64,000 nucleotides of DNA. It comes from CAYQLY01 sp964418605. GTDB taxonomy: Bacteria; Bacteroidota; Bacteroidia; Cytophagales; Cyclobacteriaceae. The notes beneath the pieces were generated by a model. The model saw nothing but the letters and a program-made list of their open reading frames with translations, was not told where the DNA came from and made no database searches. The stretch is from assembly GCA_964418605.1 (NCBI GenBank), contig CAYQLY010000007.1, positions 61,632-125,631 of the forward strand. Direction: 5' to 3'. Position 1 is the stretch's first letter. Every line of letters begins with the position of its first letter. Below are positions 56,693 through 64,000 of the stretch, piece by piece. A program made the position numbers and the translations under genes.

Positions 56693-56717
56693 CATCCTTT
56701 TAAATATAATTTAAAAC

Positions 56718-58817
56718 ATGGCACTCATTAATAAAATACGTCAACGCACCGCATTAGTAGTAGGTATAGTCGCCTTAGGGCTTGTACTATTTATTCTTGG
56801 TAATTTTATAAAGAATCAGTCGAGAAGTCATACACTAGAAGTTGGAAAAATAGCTGGTGAAACAATATCGCGAGAAGCGTTTGAATCGAAAGTAGAAAAG
56901 CTTAAAAATGCGTACATACGAAATTCCCACAAATCACCATCTGAAGGTGAAATGGAAATGCTTCGCCAACAAGCATGGGATATCCTAATAAGTGAAATTG
57001 CCTTTTCTAAAGAGTATAAAAAGTTAGGATTGGTTGTTACGGAAGAAGAATTGGTTGATATGGTTCAGGGCAATAATATTAATTCTGAAATTATTGCTGC
57101 TTTTACAAATCCTCAGACAGGTAAATTTGAAAAAGCAAAACTTCTAGAGTATTTAAAAAATATTGATCGTTATCCGGTTGAAAATCAATTAACATGGTAT
57201 GAGTTTGAAGATATGCTTCCTAATCAGCGTGAGCGTATGAAATATGAAAATCTTCTAACTAAATCAGTCTATGTGACTAAGCAAGAAGCACAACAGTTAT
57301 ATGATCGGCAAAACACAAAAATGCAGCTTAAATACCTTTATATTCCCCTTTACAGTGTATCTGATTCTTCGGTTTCGATTACAGATAATGATCTTAAAGA
57401 GTATTTAGATCAAAATAGGGAGCAGTATAAAAAAGAGGCGATGGCTAGTGTAGAATATATTTCATTTTCTTTTACACCATCCCGGGAAGATACGCTGTAT
57501 TATAAAAAAGAAATGGAATCATTGGTTGAGGAATTTAAACAAGCCTCTGTAGATTCTTCTTTTGCTAAAATACATTCGGATGCCCCTGTTCATATGGAGT
57601 ACGTTCCTAAAGCCAGCCTACCTCAAGCTATAGGAAGTTATTTAGCTTCTTTAAAAAAAGGAGATGTAGTGGGGCCTTTCTTCGAGAATGGAAGTTTTAA
57701 GATATCTAAACTATCAGATATTAAAACTAGTCCAAAATATAGTATGCGGGCTAGCCATATTCTTATAAAACCATCTAGCCCTTCTCCTGAAGATGATAAG
57801 AAAGCACTCGAGCAAGCAAAAAATATTTTAAGTCAGATTAAAAAAGGAGTACCTTTTGATCAATTAGCGATGATTTATGGAACAGATGATACACGTAATC
57901 GAGGAGGTGATTTGGGATGGTTTGTAGAAGGTGCAATGGTAAAAGAATTTGAGAAAGCAGTTATAAACTTTAAAGGTATAGGATTAATTCCTCAGCCTGT
58001 TAAGACTCAGTTTGGCTATCATATCATTAAAGTCACAGAGCCTAAAACTAATGTAAGCTATCAAGTTGCTACTATTGAACGAAGCATTACTCCGAGTGAC
58101 GAGACCAAAGAAACAGCACTTGCACGTGCAGAGATGTTTGCCAGTGGAAGTACTAATGCTAAAGAATTTCGAGATAATGCAGCTAAAGATTCTTCGCTTA
58201 TTGTAGCTCGTTCATCGGGTGTAAGAAAATCGGATCGAACCATTGGTAATAATTTTACATCTAGAGAAATTGTACGTTGGATATTTAATGAAGGTAGTGT
58301 AGGGGATGTGTCTAATGTGTTCGAAACAGATAAATCATATGTTGTTGTTTTGCTTACAAGTAAAACGGACGATGATGAAGTTTCTCTAGAGAATGAGCGA
58401 GCTGAATTAATGCGTAAGGTTCAAAGTGAGAAAAAAAGTCGTTTTATTAGTGATAAGTTAAAAAAACTGAAAGGATCTCTGGAAGAAATAGCACAACAGT
58501 ATGGACCTGCTGCAACTGTTAGCACCATGAATGATGTCTCTTATATAACAACATCGCTTACTAATGCGGGTTATGCTCCATTAGCCATCGGAGCTGTTTC
58601 AGCTCTTTCAAAAGGGCAACGTACCGAGCCTATGGGTGACGAAAGTGGTGTGTTGATTGTAGAGGTATTAGATGTAGTGCCTGCTCATGATATCGCAGAT
58701 TATTCCTTATATAAAAATCAAATTATGCAGCAAAATGGGTCTTCTGTTTCGTATGCTATTATGAATGCCATAAAAGAGTTTGCTCGCATTAAGGATAATA
58801 GATATCAGTTTTATTAA
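56718..58817 (+). CDS. PpiD/SurA-like peptidyl-prolyl isomerase
   Basis: 699 residues. An N-terminal membrane helix (TALVVGIVALGLVLFILGNF, about 11-30), a SurA-type chaperone domain (about 37-160, with GETISREAFESKVEKL and EEELVDMVQGNN), a parvulin domain at about 340-440 (MRASHILIK, FDQLAMIYGTDDTRNRGGDLGWF, FGYHIIKV), and a second degenerate parvulin-like part. This is the PpiD layout: a membrane-anchored foldase at the periplasmic face that helps outer-membrane proteins leave the Sec channel. It is long, as in other Bacteroidota. Confidence 0.92.
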   Translation: MALINKIRQRTALVVGIVALGLVLFILGNFIKNQSRSHTLEVGKIAGETISREAFESKVEKLKNAYIRNSHKSPSEGEMEMLRQQAWDILISEIAFSKEYKKLGLVVTEEELVDMVQGNNINSEIIAAFTNPQTGKFEKAKLLEYLKNIDRYPVENQLTWYEFEDMLPNQRERMKYENLLTKSVYVTKQEAQQLYDRQNTKMQLKYLYIPLYSVSDSSVSITDNDLKEYLDQNREQYKKEAMASVEYISFSFTPSREDTLYYKKEMESLVEEFKQASVDSSFAKIHSDAPVHMEYVPKASLPQAIGSYLASLKKGDVVGPFFENGSFKISKLSDIKTSPKYSMRASHILIKPSSPSPEDDKKALEQAKNILSQIKKGVPFDQLAMIYGTDDTRNRGGDLGWFVEGAMVKEFEKAVINFKGIGLIPQPVKTQFGYHIIKVTEPKTNVSYQVATIERSITPSDETKETALARAEMFASGSTNAKEFRDNAAKDSSLIVARSSGVRKSDRTIGNNFTSREIVRWIFNEGSVGDVSNVFETDKSYVVVLLTSKTDDDEVSLENERAELMRKVQSEKKSRFISDKLKKLKGSLEEIAQQYGPAATVSTMNDVSYITTSLTNAGYAPLAIGAVSALSKGQRTEPMGDESGVLIVEVLDVVPAHDIADYSLYKNQIMQQNGSSVSYAIMNAIKEFARIKDNRYQFY

Positions 58818-58883
58818 TAAAAGTAGTGATTGTATACGATTTTTTTAGAAACTTTTTGACCTAAGAATAGGTTATAATTGCGT

Positions 58884-59291
58884 ATGGAGCCGTCAACGGA
58901 TGTACATGTAAAGACAGCAAAAATTCAAAAACAAATTGAAGAGTATGTGGGTTTGGGAAGCGAAAGTCTACTTTTTGAATATCGAAAAGTAGGAGATGTT
59001 TATCATTTGGATTTGATCACAATTAATCCAAGGCATATGCAGTCCTTTCTTTTTCATACAGTATCTGGAGTGGATAAGTTGGATATGCTTACGAAGATGT
59101 TGGATTATGTAAAGAGTTATCGTGAAAAAGAAAATTCGTATACAATTCAATGGATAGCTAAGCAAGATAAAGAATTACATACATCTTATTTTAGAGCTAA
59201 AAATATGTATGATGCACTTGATAAGCTTTATTATGGAAGAGAAATTAATGCGATTACTGTTTTTAGTGTGGTGTTAAACCCTGTTTCGTAA
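58884..59291 (+). CDS. Conserved Bacteroidota protein of unknown function
   Basis: 135 residues from the ATG at 58884 (the open frame begins with TTG at 58878). Seen: MEPSTDVHVKTAKIQKQIEEYV, DLITINPRHMQSFLFHTVSGVDKLDMLTKMLDYVKSYRE, YTIQWIAKQDKELHTSYFRAKNMYDALDKLYYGRE. It is an alpha+beta protein without a signal peptide. I do not recognise the family. It lies 23 bases before the A-type Fe-S carrier gene and may be cotranscribed with it. Confidence 0.6.
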   Translation: MEPSTDVHVKTAKIQKQIEEYVGLGSESLLFEYRKVGDVYHLDLITINPRHMQSFLFHTVSGVDKLDMLTKMLDYVKSYREKENSYTIQWIAKQDKELHTSYFRAKNMYDALDKLYYGREINAITVFSVVLNPVS

Positions 59292-59314
59292 ACGTATTTA
59301 AACTAATCAAGCCA

Positions 59315-59641
59315 ATGATTCATATTACTGAAAAAGCAAAACAACGTATACTTGAAATCCGAAAAGAAGAAGGATATACGAATGATCATCATGTACGCGT
59401 CGCTGTAAAAGGAGGAGGATGCTCAGGCTTAATGTATGATTTGGTCTTTGATGATCTTATTAAAGACGTCGATCAGGTATTTGAAGATTTGGGTGTTAAG
59501 ATTATAGTTGATAAAAAAAGCCTTCTTTATTTACTTGGGACAACGCTCGATTTCTCGGATGGATTAAATGGCAAGGGATTTCAGTTTATCAATCCTAATG
59601 CCAGTCGTACTTGTGGATGTGGAGAAAGTTTTGCCGTTTAG
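59315..59641 (+). CDS. A-type iron-sulfur carrier (HesB/IscA/ErpA)
   Basis: 108 residues. The three cysteines are in place: Cys36 in VKGGGCSGLMYDL, and Cys100 and Cys102 in SRTCGCGESF. Carries a cluster or iron between the scaffold and target proteins. The stretch GFQFINPNA is also conserved. Its partner cysteine desulfurase is 41 kb away in this window. Confidence 0.95.
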   Translation: MIHITEKAKQRILEIRKEEGYTNDHHVRVAVKGGGCSGLMYDLVFDDLIKDVDQVFEDLGVKIIVDKKSLLYLLGTTLDFSDGLNGKGFQFINPNASRTCGCGESFAV

Positions 59642-59654
59642 GTAAATTATAGTA

Positions 59655-60968
59655 TTAGGTTTGAATGCTTCCATAAAGATCGAATTCAGAAGCATCTGTT
59701 ATTTCTACATTGCAAAAATCACCTATACGTGCGTATTGGTTTTCAGATGAGATAAGTACTTCATTATCTACTTCCGGCGAATCAAACTCTGTACGTCCTA
59801 CAAAATAAGGACCTTCCTTTCGGTCAATAAGTGTTTTTAGTACGGTGCCTATTTTTTTCTGATTCAATTCAAACGATATTTTTTCCTGCTTATCCATTAT
59901 CAAGTTTGCTCGTTTTTCTTTTGTTTTAGCGGGCACATTATCTTGTAGTGTATAAGCGTGTGTGTTTTCTTCATGTGAATAAGTAAAAACACCTAGTCGG
60001 TCAAATTTTATTTTTTCTACAAACTCCATCAATTCGTTGAAATCTTTTTCCGTTTCTCCGGGATGGCCTACAATCAGTGTTGTTCGTAAAGCGATGTTTG
60101 GCACTTTCTCTCGTATTTGGGAAATAAGTTCTTCTGTTTTAGCTCGTGTAATTCCTCGTCGCATGTTTTTCAATACATTATCCGAGGCATGCTGTAAAGG
60201 CATATCAATATACTTGCATACATTTGTTCGTTCACGTATGACATCTAATACATCCATTGGAAATCCAGATGGAAAAGCATATTGAAGTCGAATCCACTCA
60301 ATTCCGTTCACATCAGCTAATTGATTAATCAAATCAGCCAATCGACGTTTTTGGTAGAGATCAATGCCATAGTATGTAAGATCTTGTGCAATGAGAATAA
60401 GCTCTTTTACACCTCGTTTAGCTAGTGATGCAGCCTCGGTTAGTAATTCATCTATCGGTTTAGAGATGTGTTTTCCACGCATCAGCGGTATGGCGCAAAA
60501 CGAGCAAGGTCTATCACAGCCTTCTGCTATTTTCAAAAAAGCATAATGGTTAGAGGTTGTAATTAACCGCTCACCTAATAATTCGTGTTTGTAGTCTGCT
60601 TTAAATTTTTTTAATAAAGCTGGAAGTTCACGTGTTCCAAAATAAGCATCAACTTGGGGAATTTCTTTTTCTAAATCTGATTTGTAGCGCTCAGAAAGAC
60701 ATCCTGTAACATATAGTTTTTTAATAAGGCCTTTTTCTTTTGCCTCAGCATAATGCAAAATGGTGTTAATGGATTCTTGTTTAGCATTATCAATAAATCC
60801 ACATGTATTAATAATGACAATATTTGCATCATCTTTTTTAGATTCATGAGTCGCATCTAATTGATTACCTCGAAGTTGGGTGAGTAAAATTTCTGAATCA
60901 ACGGTATTTTTTGAACAGCCTAGTGTTACGATATTGATTTTATTTTTGCTTGTCCCTTTGGTTTTCAA
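59655..60968 (-). CDS. rimO: Ribosomal protein S12 methylthiotransferase RimO
   Basis: About 437 residues from the TTG at 60968 (an ATG-started frame runs to 61037 with an extension of 23 residues, IRSIKCIEYFKRLFLYKHHT, that family members lack). The family N-terminus is then MKTKGTSKNKINIVTLGCSKN. UPF0004 domain with LGCSKNTVDSE, then the radical-SAM CDRPCSFC (Cys-x3-Cys-x2-Cys), and a TRAM domain at the end. It adds a methylthio group to Asp88-type residue of S12. A second Fe-S cluster is bound by the N-terminal domain. It is convergent with the A-type carrier gene, which may supply its clusters. Confidence 0.9.
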   Translation of the reverse strand: MKTKGTSKNKINIVTLGCSKNTVDSEILLTQLRGNQLDATHESKKDDANIVIINTCGFIDNAKQESINTILHYAEAKEKGLIKKLYVTGCLSERYKSDLEKEIPQVDAYFGTRELPALLKKFKADYKHELLGERLITTSNHYAFLKIAEGCDRPCSFCAIPLMRGKHISKPIDELLTEAASLAKRGVKELILIAQDLTYYGIDLYQKRRLADLINQLADVNGIEWIRLQYAFPSGFPMDVLDVIRERTNVCKYIDMPLQHASDNVLKNMRRGITRAKTEELISQIREKVPNIALRTTLIVGHPGETEKDFNELMEFVEKIKFDRLGVFTYSHEENTHAYTLQDNVPAKTKEKRANLIMDKQEKISFELNQKKIGTVLKTLIDRKEGPYFVGRTEFDSPEVDNEVLISSENQYARIGDFCNVEITDASEFDLYGSIQT

Positions 60969-61047
60969 TGCTGTATGGTGTTTATACAAAAATAATCGTT
61001 TAAAATATTCTATACACTTAATTGAGCGTATATTCACTCATTTTTCG

Positions 61048-61055
61048 TATCTTTG
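61048..61055 (+). promoter_or_regulatory. -7 promoter box for the LOG protein gene
   Basis: TATCTTTG (TAnnTTTG), 38 bases before the ATG at 61094. The TTG upstream is 23 bases away, a bit far. Confidence 0.4.
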
Positions 61056-61093
61056 GCTCCTTTTTTCATTCAAATACATTTTATTAATATTAT

Positions 61094-61825
61094 ATGGATC
61101 AAAACGAGCAAGGGAATCATTTGGAAGAAGAAAATAAAATCAAAAAAGCATTTAAAGATCGTGATTGGAGTGAGATTAAAAGCTCTGACTCCTGGGCTAT
61201 TTTTAAAATTCTATCTGAATTTGTAGATGGGTTTGAAAAATTAGCGAAGATTGGTCCTTGTGTTTCTATTTTTGGTTCAGCGAGAACATTGCCCGAAAAT
61301 CCTTATTACAAAATGGCAGAAGAAATTGCGGCTAAATTGGTGAGACACGGGTATGGGGTTATAACCGGAGGTGGGCCTGGTATTATGGAAGCTGGAAATA
61401 AAGGAGCCAAAAATCAGGGAGGCAAGTCAGTAGGTTTGAATATTCGTTTGCCACATGAACAAAGCCATAATATTTATATTGATTTAGATAAGTTAATTAC
61501 GTTTGATTATTTCTTTGTGCGCAAAGTGATGTTTATCAAGTATTCACAAGGTTTTATTGTTATGCCTGGTGGATTTGGAACTCTTGATGAGCTCTTTGAA
61601 GCTCTTACGCTTATTCAAACTAAAAAAATTGGACGGTTTCCTATTGTGCTTGTTGGGAGAGAGTATTGGAGAGGATTATTTGAATGGATTAAAAACGTTG
61701 TTGTTGGAGAGAAGAATATTGATCCCAATGATCTCGACTTGGTTAATATTGTAGATACAGCGACAGAGGCTGTAAAAGTTATTGATGATTTCTATTCTAA
61801 ATATTTATTATCTCCTAATTTTTGA
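61094..61825 (+). CDS. LOG-family (TIGR00730) protein
   Basis: 243 residues. Rossmann-type core with VSIFGSARTLPENPYY, GYGVITGGGPGIMEAGNKGA and the family motif GFIVMPGGFGTLDELFEALT (PGGxGTxxE). LOG proteins cleave a ribose phosphate from cytokinin nucleotides in plants; bacterial members act on AMP-like nucleotides, and the true role in this genus is unknown. The N-terminal 45 residues are charged and longer than the short LOG type. It is 18 bases before the M61 peptidase gene, possibly cotranscribed. Confidence 0.9.
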   Translation: MDQNEQGNHLEEENKIKKAFKDRDWSEIKSSDSWAIFKILSEFVDGFEKLAKIGPCVSIFGSARTLPENPYYKMAEEIAAKLVRHGYGVITGGGPGIMEAGNKGAKNQGGKSVGLNIRLPHEQSHNIYIDLDKLITFDYFFVRKVMFIKYSQGFIVMPGGFGTLDELFEALTLIQTKKIGRFPIVLVGREYWRGLFEWIKNVVVGEKNIDPNDLDLVNIVDTATEAVKVIDDFYSKYLLSPNF

Positions 61826-61843
61826 TACGTAATAATAGGTTCT

Positions 61844-63685
61844 ATGAAAATTATTTTTTCTTTAATTATTGCCTTGTTTGTGCTTACTTCTATTCAAGCA
61901 CAAAAAAAGATGAATGTATATCAGTATACAGTTGATCTTGTACATGTTGATAATGACCGGATAAAAGTAACATTGATAACACCTACTATTGAAACCGAAG
62001 AAGTTCTTTTTCAGTTTCCTGTTGCTGTTCCTGGTGTTTATCAAATTTTAAATTATGGAAAATTTATCTCTCATGTAGAGGCATTTTCTAAGGATGGTCA
62101 ACCTCTTCCCGTCGAAAATGTAGATGAGAATACTTGGAAAATAAAACAAGCACAAACTGTATCTAAGCTGACATATGAGGTTGAAGATTCGTTTGATTCA
62201 CCTAAAGGGAAGACATTACGTGGCTTACCTGAATCCAATTATTTTACTTCTGGTACTCACTTTTTAATTAATACATCAGGTGTATTTGGTTTTTTTGAAG
62301 ACAAAGCAAAACTTCCTTACATAGTCACTTTTGCGCATCCACAAGGATTTTATGGGGCTACATCCCTTAAAACGCTCACCTCTCGTGATACGAGTGATAC
62401 CTATATCATATCATCGTATGCAGAGTTAGCAGATTCTCCAGTTATGTATAGTGTGCCTGATACGTCTGTGTTTACATTGGCGGGAGCCGAAATAATGATT
62501 GCTGTATATTCGCCGAATAAAGTTGTTCGAGCTGAAGCATTACGTCCTGCTGTGTATCAAATGATGAGTGCTGCCGCGAATTATTTTAAAGGAGATTTTC
62601 CTTTGGAAAAATATATTTTTCTAATTCATGCGCTTCCTAAATTTACGAGTACAGGTCTTGAACACTCGTTCTCGTGTGTGGTTGCTATACCGGAAACTCC
62701 TGTTACAAAATCATCAATTTATGATATGCAACATGTGTTTTTACATGAATTTTTTCATATCATAGCACCTTTAGCTATACATTCAGAAGAAATAGAATAT
62801 TTTAATTTTACACATCCGTCGATGTCTAGTCATGCATGGTTTTATGAAGGGGTAACGGATTATCAAGCTGTTCGACTGCAAGTTAAAAATGGTCTTTTAT
62901 CCTCAGAACAGTTTTTAAATGAAATTCAGAAACGAGTTAAAGGTGCTACTCGTTTTGAAGACACAATTTCTCTTATGAGCATCAGTAAGCATTGCTTAGA
63001 TATACATTATAAAAAATTATTCTATAATCTATATCAAAAAGGGTTTATGGTGGCAGCGAGTTTGGATATACTATTATTAGAACACTCCAATGGCAAGTAC
63101 GGTCTGCAAGATTTGGTGACTGATTTGGGTAAAACATATAAAAAAGGTAACCCATTTAAGGATGATGAATTTTTGGATCATATAGCTAAGCTTGCGTACC
63201 CAGAGATACGCTCATTTTTACATACGTATGTAGAAGGCAATGACGTTCTTCCCTATGCTCAGATTTTTCAACGAGTAGGAGTAAACTATCTAGTAGAAGG
63301 AGTGAAAAAGGATTTTTCACTTGGTGCAAAATTTCAATTTAATAGTAAAACAAACCGATTGTTGGTGAACAATTTGTCTGTAACAGATAAAATAGGTAAG
63401 AAGCTTGGCTATAAGGAAGGTGATGAATTGGTCAACATTAATGGATTGATTTTTTCACCCGCTGTTTTTCGTCAGCTGCCTGATTATGCCTCATTTTTTG
63501 ATTTAAAAAAAGGCAAGAGATTTACCATTGTTGTGGCGCGTATGGATGAAAATGGTAAAGAGCAATTAATGACATTACAAGCTAAAGCTCGAAAAGTTAA
63601 ACAACGTACTTCTCATTATTTTTATTTTAGTAAAAAGGCATCTGCGCGAGAACTTGAATTGCGTAAAGCCTGGTTGACGAAATAA
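61844..63685 (+). CDS. M61-family glycyl aminopeptidase-like peptidase
   Basis: 613 residues with a signal peptide (KIIFSLIIALFVLTSIQAQ). A beta-rich N-terminal part (about 20-200) leads to a gluzincin core with the zinc motif HEFFH (about 301-305) and the third ligand glutamate in WFYEGVTDYQA (about 334), then a helical region. The C-terminus has PDZ-like parts (about 490-575, KLGYKEGDELVNINGLIF). M61 enzymes remove N-terminal Gly or Ala residues. Exported, probably periplasmic or outer membrane. It may be in one unit with the LOG gene. Confidence 0.93.
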   Translation: MKIIFSLIIALFVLTSIQAQKKMNVYQYTVDLVHVDNDRIKVTLITPTIETEEVLFQFPVAVPGVYQILNYGKFISHVEAFSKDGQPLPVENVDENTWKIKQAQTVSKLTYEVEDSFDSPKGKTLRGLPESNYFTSGTHFLINTSGVFGFFEDKAKLPYIVTFAHPQGFYGATSLKTLTSRDTSDTYIISSYAELADSPVMYSVPDTSVFTLAGAEIMIAVYSPNKVVRAEALRPAVYQMMSAAANYFKGDFPLEKYIFLIHALPKFTSTGLEHSFSCVVAIPETPVTKSSIYDMQHVFLHEFFHIIAPLAIHSEEIEYFNFTHPSMSSHAWFYEGVTDYQAVRLQVKNGLLSSEQFLNEIQKRVKGATRFEDTISLMSISKHCLDIHYKKLFYNLYQKGFMVAASLDILLLEHSNGKYGLQDLVTDLGKTYKKGNPFKDDEFLDHIAKLAYPEIRSFLHTYVEGNDVLPYAQIFQRVGVNYLVEGVKKDFSLGAKFQFNSKTNRLLVNNLSVTDKIGKKLGYKEGDELVNINGLIFSPAVFRQLPDYASFFDLKKGKRFTIVVARMDENGKEQLMTLQAKARKVKQRTSHYFYFSKKASARELELRKAWLTK

Positions 63686-63691
63686 TTTTTT

Positions 63692-64000
63692 TTACCGTAA
63701 ACCACAGAAGGGATTATTCTTTTTTTCATAACCTATGGTTGTGTTTTCACCATGTCCCGCATATATCTCCGTAGATTCTGGTAATTGAAATAATTTGGTA
63801 TGAATGCTTTGGATGAGTGTATCAAAATCACCACCTGGTAAATCCGTTCTTCCAATACTTTCGCGAAACAAAACATCGCCTGCTAAACAAATGTCTTGAT
63901 TTTTATTATATAGGGCCACATGGCCAGGTGTATGTCCTGGCACCCAAATAATTTCTACTGTTGAATCTCCAAAATGAATAGTATCTCCCTCGTCTATGTA
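63692..64000 (-). CDS. Metallo-beta-lactamase-fold hydrolase, C-terminal part (cut by window edge)
   Basis: The frame runs on past the right edge of the window, so the N-terminus with the HxHxDH motif is missing. Visible: YIDEGDTIHFGDSTVEIIW, then VPGHTPGHVALYN (third metal His), DICLAGDVLFRESIGRTDLPGGD (the bridging Asp), and YAGHGENTTIGYEKKNNPF with the last His. This matches glyoxalase II-like YcbL/small hydrolases of about 210 residues. The exact substrate is unknown. It is convergent with the M61 gene, 6 bases apart. Confidence 0.9.
   Translation of the reverse strand, partial: YIDEGDTIHFGDSTVEIIWVPGHTPGHVALYNKNQDICLAGDVLFRESIGRTDLPGGDFDTLIQSIHTKLFQLPESTEIYAGHGENTTIGYEKKNNPFCGLR

Noticed and set aside
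1..64000. CRISPR array, prophage, IS element or rRNA operon
   Set aside because: I looked for regular spacer repeats, integrase or transposase genes and rRNA sequence and found none.

Overview
This 64 kb window comes from the chromosome of a low-GC member of the Bacteroidota (GC roughly in the mid-30s by eye). It is probably outside Bacteroidales, near Cytophagales or Chitinophagales. The evidence is gene content: small Bacteroidota-type families (DUF4783, DUF4834, short PspC, a probable DUF6728), a TonB-dependent receptor, an HTH-less NtrC-type regulator, and 'SC' lipoproteins. The many TAnnTTTG boxes just upstream of genes are the Bacteroidota -7 promoter element. Ribosome binding sites are weak and GTG/TTG starts are frequent, as expected for the phylum. 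The metabolism implied is aerobic and heterotrophic: TCA cycle, PDH, complex I, acyl-CoA oxidation, Mn-type SOD.

Layout. 0-14.6 kb: 3' end of rlmN, a YafK-like L,D-transpeptidase, methylmalonyl-CoA mutase, gcvH/vanZ, nadC with DUF4783, RNase P RNA, an NtrC-like regulator, an AraC regulator, acyl-CoA dehydrogenase, a 907-residue membrane-anchored propeller-like protein and a malate/lactate dehydrogenase. 14.6-24 kb: a dispersed intergenic repeat, a TPR lipoprotein, an alkyltransferase-like protein, cysteine desulfurase, GH13, fmt, folA, a polysaccharide deacetylase, sod and tadA. 24-34 kb: der, a TonB receptor under a TPP riboswitch, PDH E2, and a run of citrate synthase, KirBac channel, YbaB and glycosyltransferase. 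34-42 kb: envelope genes, with an OmpA/TPR lipoprotein, rdgB, a cytochrome b5-like protein, an orphan SecD-head-like protein, and an RDD / SpoIIM / DUF4129 / DUF4350 membrane cluster. 42-54 kb: tRNA-Arg(CCU), dnaK, a four-gene block (AONS-GNAT fusion, STAS-like, tsaE, ald), tmRNA, a SAP-domain protein, a lone nuoD and sucC. 54-64 kb: rpmH-rnpA, DUF4834 with an MsbA-like exporter, a PpiD/SurA-like foldase, an A-type Fe-S carrier, rimO, a LOG protein, an M61 peptidase and a metallo-beta-lactamase hydrolase cut by the window edge.

How the genes work together. Most are housekeeping. Links seen here include central carbon (gltA, sucC, PDH E2, mutase, nuoD, acyl-CoA dehydrogenase), sulfur and Fe-S handling (cysteine desulfurase, A-type carrier, rimO), translation and its quality control (fmt, tadA, tsaE, tmRNA, rlmN, rnpA plus rnpB) and envelope building (L,D-transpeptidase, deacetylase, ABC exporter, PPIase, SecD-like protein). 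I saw no CRISPR array, prophage, IS element, rRNA operon or restriction/defence island. The parts least explained by known families are the AONS-GNAT fusion, the detached SecD-head-like protein, the 907-residue protein, the RDD/SpoIIM cluster without adjacent MoxR/DUF58, and the inverted pair of intergenic repeats. I found no convincing wholly new system and rank these as the leads.
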